Counted from the stretch's first letter, positions 30,790 through 42,359 are shown. The stretch: DNA of 64,000 nt from Branchipolynoe longqiensis (GCA_030323885.1 CM059186.1:154971064-155035063), one strand, 5' to 3'. Notes: a model not told the origin generated them from the letters alone. Made by a program: numbers and translations.

Positions 30790-31049
30790 CTGTGGCAGGA
30801 GAGTGAAGCACATTATTTTTTTCTTGAAGATTTATACCGCCTATCATGGATAAGTCTGAATAGTCTTGTTTTCACCTTTAGACAGTTGGTCGATTGAAAG
30901 CCTGAGCCTACACTTTTACTGACCCAAGGGACTTTTTAACCTCCTACACTACATAGAAATGGCATGAGAGCAACTGGCCTTCATAGGTTATAGACAGTGG
31001 TGGAAATCAAAATTGGCAGAGGTAATGGGATGGGGCCTTCGATGTTATT

Positions 31050-31385
31050 CAACATGGCTGGCACGGGCACAGAAAACTAGACAACGGGGATGGAAATAAA
31101 CATTACTTTTATTGCTAGGCGAACCAAGGTCTTCAGCTCTCAGGCCGGCAATCTGTGTGTTGTGGAACTGGTGCGAGGAGGACCCCCTCCCTCCGCATAG
31201 CAACTGAGTAATGGTGTTCGGTGTATAACCATGAGAAATGACCACTCTCCGTATACTACTCACTACACACTCACTACACACTGCAGCCCCTTCGGTTACA
31301 TTCCCAACTGTCGCTTCCTGATGTAGCCATCTACATTCTGAATTGGAGTAAGATCCATGTAATCTCCATCTGCACACAATAACTA
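31050..31385 (-). other. LTR-like segment with AATAAA in 7B2 intron 1
   Basis: On the minus strand: GC-richer DNA, a GGAGGGAGGGGGTCCTCCTC block like that of the 0.8-1.3 kb element, then CTAGCAATAAAAGTAATGTTTATT. It could be a solo LTR or a TIR-element copy. Ends not determined. Confidence 0.35.
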
Positions 31386-31394
31386 CTGGACCTT

Positions 31395-31780
31395 AATTCA
31401 AACTTCCCCCCTCAGAGTTCTCTGATGGACATTGATTCCATTTTCAAATCAGGTCGGTTTGAGGTGTATCATTTTGATATGCTTTCAACAATAGGACTGG
31501 GTTCAGTTAAGGGCACACACATATTATGGTTATTTAATCATTCAATTGCCTCATGCTGTCCCATAGTTTTTTCCCCAGAGGATTATTCTATTAAAATGCG
31601 TGGTATATAGTTAGGTATCTCACATCTAACGCCACATCTCATGTAATGGAAGGACTGCTGAAGCTCAACAATGAAGATTGGTATACCAAAATGGAGTAGT
31701 AACTGTGACTAGGTACAGGTGGCCGAATTAAAAATAATACTAACAATGTGCAATATTTTCGCTCTCTGTCCCACCTTCTT
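31395..31780. other. 7B2 intron 1 sequence, nothing recognised
   Basis: AT-rich DNA without a repeat or coding signal by eye. Confidence 0.4.
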
Positions 31781-31784
31781 GGAA

Positions 31785-32556
31785 CCTCTCTCTTCCTGAC
31801 CCACATTCTCTTCAGCTGCTCTCTTACACCAACACTTCTTCCTGACCTATACTGCTGCCTTCAACTGCTCTCATACACCACCAACTCGATCATGCTGTAA
31901 ATGCCTCTTTAACTGTTCTGTAACACCAACACTTATTCCTAACCTATAGTGCTGCCTTCAACTGCTCTCTCACACCAACTGGGCCATGATGTAAATGCCT
32001 CTTTAACTGTTCTGTAACACCAACACTTATTCGTAACCTATAGTGCTGCCTTCAACTGCTCTCTCACACCAACTGGGCCATGATGTAAATGCCTCTTTAA
32101 CTGTTCTCTAACACCAACACTTATTCCTAACCTATAGTGATGCCTTCAACTGCTCTCTCAGACCAACTGAGTCATGCTGTAAATGCCTCTTTAACTGTTT
32201 TGTAACATCAACACTTATTCCTAACCTATAGTGCTGCCTTCAACTGCTCTCTCACACCAACTGAGTCATGCTGTATGTGCCTCTTTAACTGTTTTGTAAC
32301 ACCAACACTTATTCCTAACCTATAGTGCTGCCTTCAACTGCTCTCTCACACCAACTGGGCCATGATGTAAATGCCTCTTTAACTGATCTCGAACACCAAC
32401 ACCTGTTCCTAACCTATAGTAGTGCCTTGAACTGCTCTCTCACCCTAACTGGGCCATGCTGTAAATGCCTCTTTAACTGCTCTCTAACACCAACACCTGT
32501 TCCTAACCTATAGTGCTGCCTTCAACTGCTCTCTCACACCACCAACTGGGCCATGA
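31785..32556. repeat. 94-bp tandem satellite, about 8 copies
   Basis: The word CTCTTTAACTG recurs at 31905, 31999, 32093, 32187, 32281, 32375 and 32469, always exactly 94 bp apart. The unit contains CAACACTTATTCCTAACCTA, TAGTGCTGCCTTCAACTGCT and CTCTCACACCAACTGGGCCA. Units differ by point changes only; no length drift in the core. Confidence 0.95.
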
Positions 32557-32559
32557 TAT

Positions 32560-33356
32560 CCGCAAGGACTAATTAACGCACAGCAGCTGGTCTATCATTA
32601 GATCTGTATTGAACTCTGATGTATTAATTTGATGACGCAAACACTTTTGTGTGTGTGGCGAAATCTCGGCTACTTGACTGTCAGTAACCATCCATGCCCT
32701 TTTATCACGTACATTGCACCTGATGCATACATCTGACGTATTTCGGCCCTAATTAACACACCCGGTTTGTCATGGCAACGCCGCTGTCGTGTGTACCAGA
32801 AATAACCTTTTGTCCCTGCGCTGTATATAGGTCATAACCATGGAATTGTGACACCACCAGGTTACTGCCATAGGACACAGTGTCTTTTATGTTGCCGTGT
32901 CATTTGTGCTTTCGATGTTACCATGTTGATACCTTGTTATATTGTAATGTAGTTCGGCTACATGACAGTAAATATTCGTGAAACTGACCAAATTAATTTA
33001 CTGACGTCGCCTCAATATGGTGGAGCTAGTTCCGCTGAATAGGCATCTTGAAATCAACACCATCTTTAAATAGTTTTTTTTGTGGGTAAAACTCTGTAGC
33101 AAAATTGCTTAGTGCCACCTATAAATGTAAATCCCAATCGTGGAATAAACCTAATCGAATTAAACGCCATGCTAGTATATCCATCCTTCCACACACAACA
33201 GATCAATATGAAGCTGGCCATATGGACCACTACAAGCTCTCCTATCCGTTTTGATTAGATTGGAAGAAGAAACAAAACCAATCGGCGTACAATTTCATAC
33301 GCTCTTGGTGGAAATTAAAACGAAATCCTTATTGATATGGGAGTGGTGATTCTTAC
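32560..33356. other. 7B2 intron 1, 5' part
   Basis: No repeat recognised. It ends (minus strand) at the strong donor CAG/GTAAGA of the proposed non-coding exon 1. Confidence 0.4.
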
Positions 33357-33485
33357 CTGTTCTGTGATGTAGATATGTAGAGGAGACGATTAAACAGTTG
33401 CACACGGGAGGCCTGTATGTACGTGTGTGTCGTCTCTCGTCTCTCTCTGGCTCTGTTCTTGGTGGCTTCCAAATATGTTAATGAG
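33357..33485 (-). other. SCG5: Probable 7B2 non-coding exon 1 (5'UTR)
   Basis: On the minus strand, a TATC/GAGA-rich stretch ends CATCACAGAACAG/GTAAGA at 33357, an excellent donor. Exon 2 begins with untranslated bases after an acceptor 21 bp before the ATG, so an upstream UTR exon must exist. This is the best candidate in the right place, just below the promoter-like GC patch. The 5' limit is a guess. Confidence 0.5.
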
Positions 33486-33610
33486 GTGTGAGGGAAAGAT
33501 GGCGGCCTGCGACGGGCGGATATGACGTCAGTGGCAGTGTTCCATGTTCGCGGGGCGGATCAATAAATAGTCTGCAGGCTGCGTGCGGGTGGGCGGGCAG
33601 CACTACTGCG
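33485..33610 (-). promoter_or_regulatory. Candidate 7B2 promoter: CRE, YY1 site, GC boxes, TATA-like box
   Basis: GC-rich patch in AT-rich surroundings. A perfect palindromic CRE TGACGTCA lies at 33523-33530, a consensus YY1 core AAGATGGCGGC at 33496-33506, GC boxes GGGGCGG near 33549 and GGGTGGGCGGG near 33588, and on the minus strand CTATTTATTG near 33565. CREs commonly drive neuroendocrine secretory genes (established knowledge). Assignment to 7B2 is inference from position and strand. Confidence 0.5.
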
Positions 33611-33916
33611 TATGTGCATTCCAGTCGGCAGCCGACAGACACTGCCATTCCCCAGCAGCCGATTTCTTTCCCGCCCAATTTATATTGTCGTCTGTTCTCT
33701 AACCAAGTGGCTGTAAACTGCTTGTCAATACCTTTTAAATAAATATATTGGGTGTTGTGGCGTCTGGTTATGTGATGTATAACGAATTATGCGAGTATAA
33801 AGATACGTAAGGTTTAATTATTATTATTATTTGTTATACTCCATAAGACAAACACTGCACCGGTGGCTCCACCTTCCCTCCTCGCCTTTACCGGATGTAG
33901 ACCAATGTCAGTCGCA

Positions 33917-33919
33917 TAT

Positions 33920-33961
<42 letters not shown>

Positions 33962-34480
33962 TATACAGTAAAACCTCTCTAAATCCCCCGACCATGGGAC
34001 CGACCTTAAATGTCCATTTAGGGAGGTGGCTTAGGGAGTTTACAAAAAATTGTTACAATGGTATTGTAGGGGTGATCGTTTGGGACCCAAATAAATCATT
34101 CGATATAGGGGAGTCGTCGATCTGTGGAGGTGGTTGGTTAGAGAGGTTTTGCTGTATATATATATATAAATATATATATATATAAGTTCAGTGTATATAA
34201 TGTATATACTATATATGTATGCATATACATATGTATATATATGTAAAAATATATGTATATATAATGTTCATACTGTATATGTATGTATACATATGTATAC
34301 ATATGTATACATAAATGTATGCATATATGAATACATATGTATATATACATATATAGTATATTCATATATAGTACATATACATACATATATATGTATATAT
34401 ATGTATATATACATATACATAAATATATAGTATATACATTATGTGCATTATAATTAATTATAATAATATAAAGCAACGAA
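33917..34480. repeat. (TA)n and ATACATATGTATA microsatellite field
   Basis: AT repeats at 33917-33964 and degenerate TATACATATGTA repeats at 34156-34435. All Tyr/Ile-rich ORFs here are repeat artefacts. Confidence 0.9.
33966..34154. mobile_element. Pogo-like MITE, complete, in AT microsatellite
   Basis: CAGTAAAACCTCTCTAA ... TTAGAGAGGTTTTGCTG, 189 bp, flanked by TA on each side and set inside a TA microsatellite, the preferred target of Tc1-mariner elements. Same family as 26869-27217; another end fragment lies at 34759-34797. Confidence 0.8.
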
Positions 34481-34758
34481 GCACATACATGGTTTATTTA
34501 TTTAATATTACTGTTGTACATATTATATTCATTGTGAGTCGCGCACCAACCCCTTTCTCGGTATGCGCGATTGGGGCGCCACCTGCCAACGCCTGAATTG
34601 TGTCACTTCTGCGCTAATTTTCATTTTTGTAGGTGGGCATATCTTCCAAGTTCCGCCAGAGAACTAATAAAACAGTACTCAGCCCAACTATGGTTTTGGT
34701 TACCTTTCTGTCGTAGTGGACTTATATACACTGGATTTATATATATGTTTATGTATAC
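34480..34758. other. Intergenic, nothing recognised
   Basis: Includes TGGGGCGCCACCTGCC near 34573; no gene signal. Confidence 0.35.
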
Positions 34759-34797
34759 AGTAAAACTTTTAGTAAAACCTCTCTAACCGACCACCTC

Positions 34798-34828
<31 letters not shown>

Positions 34829-34831
34829 GTG

Positions 34832-34890
<59 letters not shown>

Positions 34891-34893
34891 GAA
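34759..34893. repeat. Pogo-like MITE end plus (AC)/(AT) microsatellite
   Basis: CAGTAAAACTTTTAGTAAAACCTCTCTAACCGACC, then ACACACAC and TATATA runs ending in ACACACACAC at about 34880. Confidence 0.75.
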
Positions 34894-36540
34894 AGGATGA
34901 ATCCGTAAGCAAAACCATATAGATTGATGCTCCTACTACCATAGTGACCGCCTAATGATGCGCTATCAATTGCAGTAACTCGTCCCTTGTCCTATCCCTG
35001 TCTCTTTAGCGTTTGGTTAATTCTCCGAAAACATACTTATTTAAACAGTTTGCAAGAAAGATATATTACTGTCAATCTCTCTGTCTATATATAGTAATAT
35101 AAATAAGCAATGCTTAGGAACGCCCCCCCCCCCCACACACACATTGGTAATTAATATATGTATATTTTCGGCCGAATTGATATATTTCAATTGCACAGAA
35201 GCAGCTGTTTCCGGTTTCCGGTTTCTGGATTTTGGTGAATTTAATTTCCCTCGCTATGCCTATGGGTATTGTTCATGTGTATATACATGTGTAAGTGCCC
35301 CCCCCCTAGGTGGGTCGGTATTACTGGTTATTCAATTATTAAATCCGTCACTAATCGTTGGCGTTCTTAACTTAATCATGGTTGAGGTCGGTGTTGATGT
35401 GACAGGTACGTCAGAAGGAGAATACACGTGGCGCCATCTAGGGTATAGTCATCGCATTAGGCATGACGCGGCATAGCCAAGTTCACATAGACTGTCTATC
35501 AGCAACCCGCCCTCTGACGTCAGTGGAGGAACTAATGTTTTGGGTAGCAGCTGACCCTACAGTATGGCTAATCTCTGATAAAGGATTCCCACCACCACTG
35601 TCACATTCTCGATGTCGGACATCCAGGCACTTTTTCCGCTCACAACGCTCAAAGGGTAAAACAAATGCCACTGTCATAGAGACAACATTAAAACTACCCT
35701 AACTATCACAGTATTGTGTGCTTTTTGGTGCTTTGAAAGCAAATTTCTCTTGTTTCTATTAAATAGTTCAGATCTTTCTCTACAATTTCAAATTCAGCAT
35801 TTTTTTTATCAGCCAATTGGAAGTTCTTGAATTTATTTTGCGAAAATAGTTTTTGAGGCCATGATCCGGTGAGGCTACCACTGGCACTGACAATCAGAAT
35901 ATCCCAACTTTCACTATTATCTCTGTTTTTTTATACTTTCAGAGAAAATTGCTCTTAGGTTAAATTAAATACTTCAGATCTTCCTCTTCAATCGCGCATT
36001 AAGATATTTGTAATCGATCCAATGAAAGCTTTAAAATTTATTTTGCAAAATTAAATGCTCCGCATAGACATTCCATTGCTGCAGCACAAATCACTGCGGC
36101 GTTTTACCCTTCGCGGGCTAGTTTCCGGGGCTGTGACGTCATGCCGAGATAGAGAATGACGGCACTGACCAGCACGGACGAGTGTAGTTTGATTTACACC
36201 ACATTTGTCAGCATGCCAAGTAAAAGAGCAACAACACAGTTTGTTCACGATCTGACTGACACTGTCACTATAGTGTCAGTGACAGTCCATTGAATAAACA
36301 TATATGGGTTGTTCTCAGAAAAGATGGTCCATGATGGGTTACTCAGTTTGAAAGCTCATAACATCCTTGTTTAAAAAAAATGAAATCGGTCAAATTGCAT
36401 TTGTGTCATCATGTTGATATGATAAAGAGGTAGCATATACAAAATCATTGATTTCTGTGGTTTTGTTTCTTTGGATACTGACAAAGTAGGCAAAAATGAG
36501 GTCCCAAAACCATTGCCAATTTTTGACATGCTGAATAGTG
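34894..36540. other. Intergenic, no gene recognised
   Basis: Moderate-complexity DNA. Contains C8-10 runs (35125, 35300), a TGACGTCA palindrome near 35514 and CTGACACTGTCACTATAGTGTCAGTGACAG, a hairpin near 36255-36285. ORFs at 35144-35702 show no family motif. Confidence 0.4.
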
Positions 36541-36860
36541 TAATGGCCCATGGCCCTCTGACTCTCATCCTGCCACGCACACACGGAAGAATGCCAAGAT
36601 CCAATATAAGTACGCTTCAACTTGGTTTATTGAACCAATCTGCTCTCCACGCCATCCACAGTCATCTGACCCCCCCCCCCCTTGACTCGCCAGATCCCAC
36701 ATCGACTCTATAGGTGGGTGGGTGGGGGGGGGGTGAGCTAGCCACACGCAGTAGAGGGCAGCCCAGTCGGGGTCTGCCCAGTGGCTAGCCTGCCGCCACC
36801 TAGCACAGTTCAGTGTAACTGCATAGGTCTGCGGCGTAGTCTCCACCGTTACCGCGTGGT
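36540..36860 (-). other. LTR-like segment with AATAAA
   Basis: Minus strand reads GTGCTAGGTGGCGGCAGGCT, a G/C homopolymer block, CTATAGAGTCGATG and GGTTCAATAAACCAAGTTGA. The layout resembles an LTR (promoter region then polyA signal), but its ends and a target duplication were not found. Confidence 0.35.
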
Positions 36861-37815
36861 AGTAAGGCTCATGTACATACTACTACAATAGTCTATTAAG
36901 CACAATGCAATTACTTCAAACAAATGCTATAATTTGGGATAAACACACTACTAAATTCTTTGTAAGACTTGTTCCTACTAATTAGGGTACACATTATGCT
37001 TTCTTCCTTCATATCTATTAAATCATTGGCACATTAAATTTGTTGTAACGGTCGTTACATTTGGTGTCCACTTTGAACAGAAACTTTCAAACTTACTTTG
37101 CAGTGGTAGCCAATTTGGTTGGGAAGGAATTTTACACACCATTGTCTGCAGTGACTCCTACAAAGCACACGAATACCTTTGAAAAATTAACAATGCTAAT
37201 ACAATCATATACTAACAGACTGATAAGTGCTTAGTTTGAGTGTGGTGTCCTTAAATAATATCCTGCTAGGTCTTACTTCCATGACCCCTGCAAAAAACGT
37301 GAGTGAATCAACTATCTTTTTTCTCTCAAAATATATTGTGGAGAAACCATATGTTTAACCTGTGTCATTTAGGGGTCATTTGTGGAAAGTTTATTATTTA
37401 CCAATCATGTCACACTTATGAACCACCTTTTCTGAGAACTACCCGTATACGTATATCCTCATACTCCCACGTGGGAAGCCCTGACATCTCCTTCAATCGG
37501 AAAATATATTGGCATAGCCGGTTTATCTTTTCGTGACACACACTCACTATTGGCTTATGCGCATGTCCCGCGAGATATCAATACACAGAGCCATATTTAC
37601 GTCGATGTGATTCACAGTACTACGTGATGGTTACTGCGTAGAACGTCGACTGAGCCATTCACAATCATTTCATGCGTTGTGATCATGTTTATTTTTGTGT
37701 GTTCCTTTTTGTTAAAAAAAAAAATAAAATCAAACAATTTCCTACTTTCCACATTCCCAAAGTGCTCCCCAACCCAGCTTAAAATGCCCGCCATACAAGT
37801 GAATAGTAGAGGGTA
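36861..37815. other. Intergenic, nothing recognised
   Basis: AT-rich, without repeats or ORFs of note. It includes GTTACATTTGGTGTCCACTTTGAACAG near 37050, a primer-binding-site-like sentence typical of retroelement leaders but too weak to call. Confidence 0.35.
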
Positions 37816-37823
37816 TTCGCAAA

Positions 37824-38250
37824 TCATCATCATCATCATGCTGTCGGTCGCGATGCGACAAAGACTGCTTTCATTACTTGACTGCCGCTCTTTGTGTGGT
37901 TGTACATTTCATGAAAGCTGCCTGCAAAAGTGTTGAAGTGCTGCTGGCTTTTGCAAGTTACCAGCGGCACTCTCTCGGGGAGCAAATAGAGGTTTCACAC
38001 CGGCAAGAACATGTCAAGACAGGCGCAAAACTATTTGTCCCTTCAGTGGCTGGTCGGGAGATGTTGGGAGTTCTATACATCAACCGCCCTTGATGCTGCA
38101 ACAGTGACATGGTTTTCTGTTCAGGGTTTGCTCCTTAGCCTTCGGTTATGTCAAGAACCTGTACCACAAGGCAGTGGTTTACAACTCTGCAGGGCAGGGG
38201 CGTCAAACTCCCTGAGGTATTGCCATACCTGCATACCCATGCAAATACTG
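37824..38250 (-). mobile_element. LINE chimera A: LINE 3' tail joined to common leader
   Basis: The minus-strand 3' end is ATGATGATGATG preceded by GTCGCATCGCGACCGACAGC, the 3' end of the RTE/Jockey-like LINE. Only about 75 bp of LINE remain before a switch (37895-37912) into the leader that ends GGCAGCTTTCATGAAATGT. The leader extends to about 38250. Confidence 0.75.
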
Positions 38251-38800
38251 ACTCATAAAAGAAAGCCGAAATTCATTGGAATCAAAGCAGGGGAGGGGGG
38301 GGTATCTTCTCAGCATTCTATTATTTTGGTGAAAACGCTCGGCGAATCGATTGTAAAACGGAATTTGCTGAAAGTGCTCTGGAGCCGATAAAACATGCAA
38401 TTCCCTTCACAATGTCCCATCGACTGCCTCTCAAACAGGCAAAACTCCAGCCGTGAAAGCTGATGCCATTATTTAGGAAATTGTCAAATGCAATGCGCAC
38501 CACGACGAGTTTCAGCCTTTCGATGAAAGAGCGTGCCTGGCCCACTGCACACGTCGCATCAATGAGTCATTCGGTACAGCATTGCTTCCTGGACAGATAA
38601 TGATGGTGCATATTTGCGTAATATATCAGTGCTCATTTCATGCCATTCCCTCGTCGCGCTACAAACCAAAGCCAACCACTGCACTTGTTCTTTTCATACC
38701 TGTTGTATTTGTTAAAGGAAACGGCCATGTTTGAACTGGGTGTGCTCCCCCCCACCACACCTCCACCCCATGTCAGTTTTGTCTTCCTACTTCGTTCGAC
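38250..38800. other. Intergenic, nothing recognised
   Basis: Contains GGCGAATCGATTGTAAAACGGAATTTGC and other unique-looking sequence; a hAT-like or gypsy remnant cannot be excluded. Confidence 0.3.
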
Positions 38801-38804
38801 CGGA

Positions 38805-38890
38805 CGTGGTGGCCGAATCGGTAGAGCGCAGGCTTCCCGCGCAGAAGGTCGGGAGTTCGAATCCCAGCTGAGTCAAATCAATGACTTATA
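38805..38890 (+). mobile_element. tRNA-headed SINE S3, head only
   Basis: GGTGGCCGAATCGGTAGAGC, GCAGGCTTCCCGCGCAGAAG and GTCGGGAGTTCGAATCCC resemble an intact tRNA-like sequence with box A and box B. It is followed by the S1-type AATGACTTATAAAATTG and then, abruptly, the LINE leader. Confidence 0.7.
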
Positions 38891-38892
38891 AA

Positions 38893-39345
38893 ATTGCCCC
38901 TGCCCTGCAGAGTTGTAAAGCACTGCCTTGTGGTACAGGTTCTTGACAGAAAACCATGTCACTGTGGCAGCATTAGGGGCGGTTGATGTATGGAACTCCC
39001 AACATCTCCCGACCAGCCACTGCAGGGACAAATAGTTTTGCGCCTGTCTGGACATGTTCTTGCCAGTGTGAAACCTCTATTTGCTCCCCGAGAGAGTGCC
39101 GCTGGTAACTTGCAAAAGCCAGCAGCACTTCAACACTTTTGCAGGCAGCTTTCATGAAATGTGAAAGAGAGGGCGCCCTCGTCTCTGGTTCAAGGATACC
39201 ATCAAGAGAAACCTGAAGCTGAGAGGCATTAAAACCGACTCATGGACATCACTCTGACAGCAGAGAGCTAAATGGAGAGCGGCAGTCAAGTAATGAAAGC
39301 AGTCTTTGTCGCATCGCGACCGACAGCATGATGATGATGATGATG
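38893..39345 (+). mobile_element. LINE chimera B: common leader joined to LINE 3' end
   Basis: Leader 38893-39162 ending TTTCATGAAATGT, then LINE from GAAAGAGAGGGCGCCC (39163) through CATCAAGAGAAACCTGAAGC to the (ATG)n tail at 39330-39345. The leader is the same as in chimera A, but the LINE is joined about 130 bp further upstream. Confidence 0.78.
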
Positions 39346-39349
39346 CTAC

Positions 39350-39560
39350 CTAGCCTGATGTTCGGCATTAATAGGATAGGGCAAGGAATGGTTAGCACAG
39401 TATCAGGATAATGTGACTGTGTGGGATATTAGGTCATGGTGCCAGTGGCCTGGTTTCCCAGTAGGGCAGCACTGTACAGTCGCCATGAGTATGTACCATC
39501 ACAAGTCGGTACCTGAACTAATATGACCTTAGATGTTGCTAGGATGCAAAACAACAACAA
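39350..39560 (+). mobile_element. SINE S1 body and tail, headless
   Basis: CCTGATGTTCGGCATTAATA, GGATAATGTGACTGTG, CAGCACTGTACAGTCGCC and the tail ATATGACCTTAGATGTTGCT ... AACAACAACAA. Confidence 0.7.
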
Positions 39561-39602
39561 CAATTCACGACTGAAAATCAGCCTTGTGTACAGTACCTGA
39601 CA

Positions 39603-39960
39603 ATGTTGGTTGGTTGTTGGGGTTTTACGTTCTGGCAACATCTAAGGTCATATCAGGATGGGTACTGACTTGTGTCAGTGTACACTCATAGCAATCTGAT
39701 AGTGCTGCCCGACTGGGAGACCTTACCATCAGCACCATGACCTGATATCCCACTCAGTCACATTATCTTGACACTGAGCCAACCAGTCCTTGTCCTATCC
39801 TAATAATGCCTAGCGCCTGGCTAGGAAGCGACAAGTATACATTTTTAAGTCATTGGCTTGACTCGACCCGGGTTCGAACCAGAACCCATGGGTTTGAATC
39901 CCACGATCTTCCAACACGGCTGTCGGATGCTCAACTCATTCTGCTAGCGGGTCACCTAAC
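39603..39960 (-). mobile_element. SINE S1, near full-length inverted
   Basis: Tail TTGTTGGGGTTTTACGTTCT, body, and the head region with paired GGGTTCGAACC and GGGTTTGAATCC box-B cores. Arranged tail-to-tail with the copy at 39350-39560. Confidence 0.78.
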
Positions 39961-40540
39961 AATGTTGGCACCCCGACTGTTACTTCAGGGCTTAGATAAG
40001 CACAAGATTGGTTTGGCAGCCTCTCAGCTTGTTCTCGGCTGGCAGATGGCGAATGGTGGCTTGATTGATGAACTGCTGCACTGAGTGTTTCACCACTATA
40101 AAGGACATTAATCTAGACGCACACCTTTCGCCAGCACCACCCCGCGGAGACCTTCCTATTTGAGACACAGTCAATGGGCCATTTACCAGAGAACTGCATA
40201 TTTTATTAAAATTGAACACTCCGATAAAGCCGTCAAATTTTCTAAAGCAAAACATTCCGCAACCTTACTACAAAAAGGTTCTATCTGACAAAATGGTGGT
40301 TTTGAGATAATGAGGACTGAAGCTGTGTAACTAATTGCACGATAGCAAAGCAGATAGAACAATATTATTTCTAATATATCTCAGTGAAAAATACCAGTTG
40401 AGAAACAGTTGTGTAACTGCATGATAGCCTTTTATAGATAGAACATTTTTACATCCATAACACCAATTCAGTCACTTTGTCAGATAGAACCTTTTTATCG
40501 TAAGGTCACGACTTATCTAAATTTGAACCTAGATACTGGC
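39961..40540. other. Intergenic, nothing recognised
   Basis: Includes ACTACAAAAAGGTTCTATCTGAC and related GATAGAAC words repeated at about 40280, 40355, 40440 and 40485; possibly a decayed family A relative. Confidence 0.35.
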
Positions 40541-40546
40541 ACACTT

Positions 40547-40880
40547 ATTAAAGTTGCATTGTCCAATTGTTTTCAGTTTCTGTCATTTTCTGAGATAAAT
40601 ATATTAGGTTGATTGCTATAGTCTACCTTATTTAACTTTGAAGTAGCTTTTATTTTAAATGACTAACTTTTGAGATATTTGAAGTGCAAACATACAAAAT
40701 TAATTTTGGCAAGCACACCAAAACTCTAACACCATAGGCTTCTGCAGTAACAGGTTCTATTAGATTGACTCGGTGTTCCCTTCTATGTGTGACAAATGTT
40801 GGATAAGTGCACCAGTATTTAAGTTAGGTATGTAGAAGCAAATCTAGATTACTGTTTTGGTTTTGAAAATGTCATAGCCA
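40547..40880 (+). mobile_element. MITE family A, right TIR lost
   Basis: Starts TTAAAGTTGCATTGTCCAAT and contains the whole internal text, but after TTGGTTTTGAAAATGTCATA the terminal repeat is missing. Confidence 0.75.
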
Positions 40881-40889
40881 TATCAGTAG

Positions 40890-41330
40890 TGTGAAGAATG
40901 GGAGAATAGTGCATGTTGCGGCGGCAACATGGGTAATTTAGGACGCGGGACCGAAATCCCTCAGCCTTGAACTCTATGGACAACCCTGGCGCCACCTATA
41001 CCCAAGGAGACGCACTATCGCACTGACACGCTACCTGGCGGGTCCTGCCCCTACTCGCCAGCGGAGGAGCCCGAGCAGCTCACACCGACCAGTGTGCCCA
41101 AACCTGTCGCGTGGCCACTGAAGCTTTGCTGTCTTTTCTAGCCGTCCCACCCACCCATCTGGCACGCAAGGCTGAGCGCGCGTGGTACAAACTAACTATA
41201 CCGAACTTTAATTACTCGAAACCCAAGAATTCCATCCTAAGAAAAAAGATTAATAAACTACCACTTTATACTACTTTCGTGTCCTGTGTCTGAATTACTA
41301 TGAGCCATGCGCAATGAGGAGCTTGTTAAG
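40890..41330 (+). other. LTR-like GC-richer segment
   Basis: About 440 bp with GTCGCGTGGCCACTGAAGC and, near its end, AAGATTAATAAACTACCACT followed by CTTTCGTGTCCTGTGTCTGA. This resembles the polyA end of an LTR. No paired LTR or TSD found. Confidence 0.35.
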
Positions 41331-41474
41331 TCGACCCAGTAGCTCCATGGGTCTCCTCTTTCATCGCGGTTTATTCTTCTCATGAACGCCGCTGAATGAT
41401 GTATGAGACCTTCTCCACCTCCTTCCACCCCCCCCCCCCCACACACACACACACTTCCTGCTTCGCACACGCCC

Positions 41475-41640
41475 TCAGTGCCGTCCTCGGACCAGGTCCA
41501 CCTGGTGGCAGATGCAGGCACAACTGCACGTATTGAACGGATTCACCTGTCGCATATCTTCTGCAGGAGGAGCCTGGACGATATTGTAAATCATCTCTAT
41601 CACATTTTGCTCTGACGATTTCTTGCAGGGACTGATTTGA
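41475..41640 (-). other. Unidentified Cys-rich coding-like segment
   Basis: On the minus strand a TATCTTTTCAG acceptor is followed by an open frame, QISPCKKSSEQNVIEMIYNI, then VQAPPAEDMRQ and VNPFNTCSCACICHQVDLVR, ending in a stop at 41475. Possible donors follow ATGCGACAG and CACCAG. The Cys pattern CxCxCxC suggests a secreted peptide. The family is not recognised; it might be an exon, a pseudogene or chance. Confidence 0.3.
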
Positions 41641-41814
41641 TCTGAAAAGATATACTGTATAATACATACACATATACACGTGTAATAGAAAACATTCCAA
41701 ATAATAGCAGAGTCCATGTTCATATGAAGGTTTACATGTGCGCACATATATGCATATATATATATATATATATATACGTATGTGATAATGTGTACTAGTT
41801 GAAGGTCAAGTGGA

Positions 41815-42155
41815 CCAGACGGGATGACCGAATGAATTGAGCGTCAATCACTCGTTTTGGTAGATCGTGGGATTCGAACCAACAGGTTCGAATCCATGTC
41901 GAGTCAAGCCAATGACTTAAAAATTGATACTTGTTGCTCCTTAGCCAGGCGCTCGGCATTATTAGGATAGGTCCATGACTGGTTAGCTCAATGTCAGGAC
42001 AATATGACTAAGTGGGATATCAGGTCATGGTGCTGACAGCCTGGTCTCCCAGTGGGGCAGCACTATAACATCATCATGAATGCGCCCTGCCACAAGTCGG
42101 TATCCGTCCCGATATGACTTTAGATTTTGACAGGACGGAAAGCTCCAACAACCAC
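41815..42155 (+). mobile_element. SINE S1, full-length
   Basis: Head GACCAGACGGGATGACCGAA, box-B region GGGATTCGAACC and GGTTCGAATCC, body CAATGACTTAAAAATTGATA, tail GATATGACTTTAGATTTTGA...CAACAACCACCAA. Confidence 0.85.
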
Positions 42156-42359
42156 CAATCAACTAAGATCAGGTGATTGGAAATGGAGCCTCCTTCTGAT
42201 CTACATCTACTGGCAAGGGACAGACAATACTGCAGATGTCCAATGCACATACAGTTTGCATGGCTGTAGGGCCTGGAAGCCTCACCATCCATTAAGTAAT
42301 GTATAAATATACACATATGACTAAGTGTTAGCTTGTCTCTCTTTAGGCATATTTCCACG

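Noticed and set aside
30364..30813. Unspliced 149-codon ORF as the full 7B2 exon product
   Set aside because: The donor GTCAGT at 30467 gives perfect continuity ISG/GAGEG with the next exon; the rest reads into intron and a MITE.
33478..33742. ORFs on both strands in the GC patch at 33.5 kb
   Set aside because: High GC removes stops; better explained as promoter and 5'UTR sequence.
34138..34476. Tyr/Ile-rich ORFs on both strands
   Set aside because: Products of TATACATATG microsatellite; the same applies to 45.8-46.3 and 57.5-57.9 kb.
38805..38890. Functional tRNA gene
   Set aside because: Box A and B are present, but it is attached to SINE body sequence, the acceptor stem is not convincing, and identical heads recur in SINEs.
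40890..41330. Solo LTR call
   Set aside because: AATAAA and GC profile fit, but no TG...CA ends or target duplication could be shown; listed only as LTR-like at low confidence.
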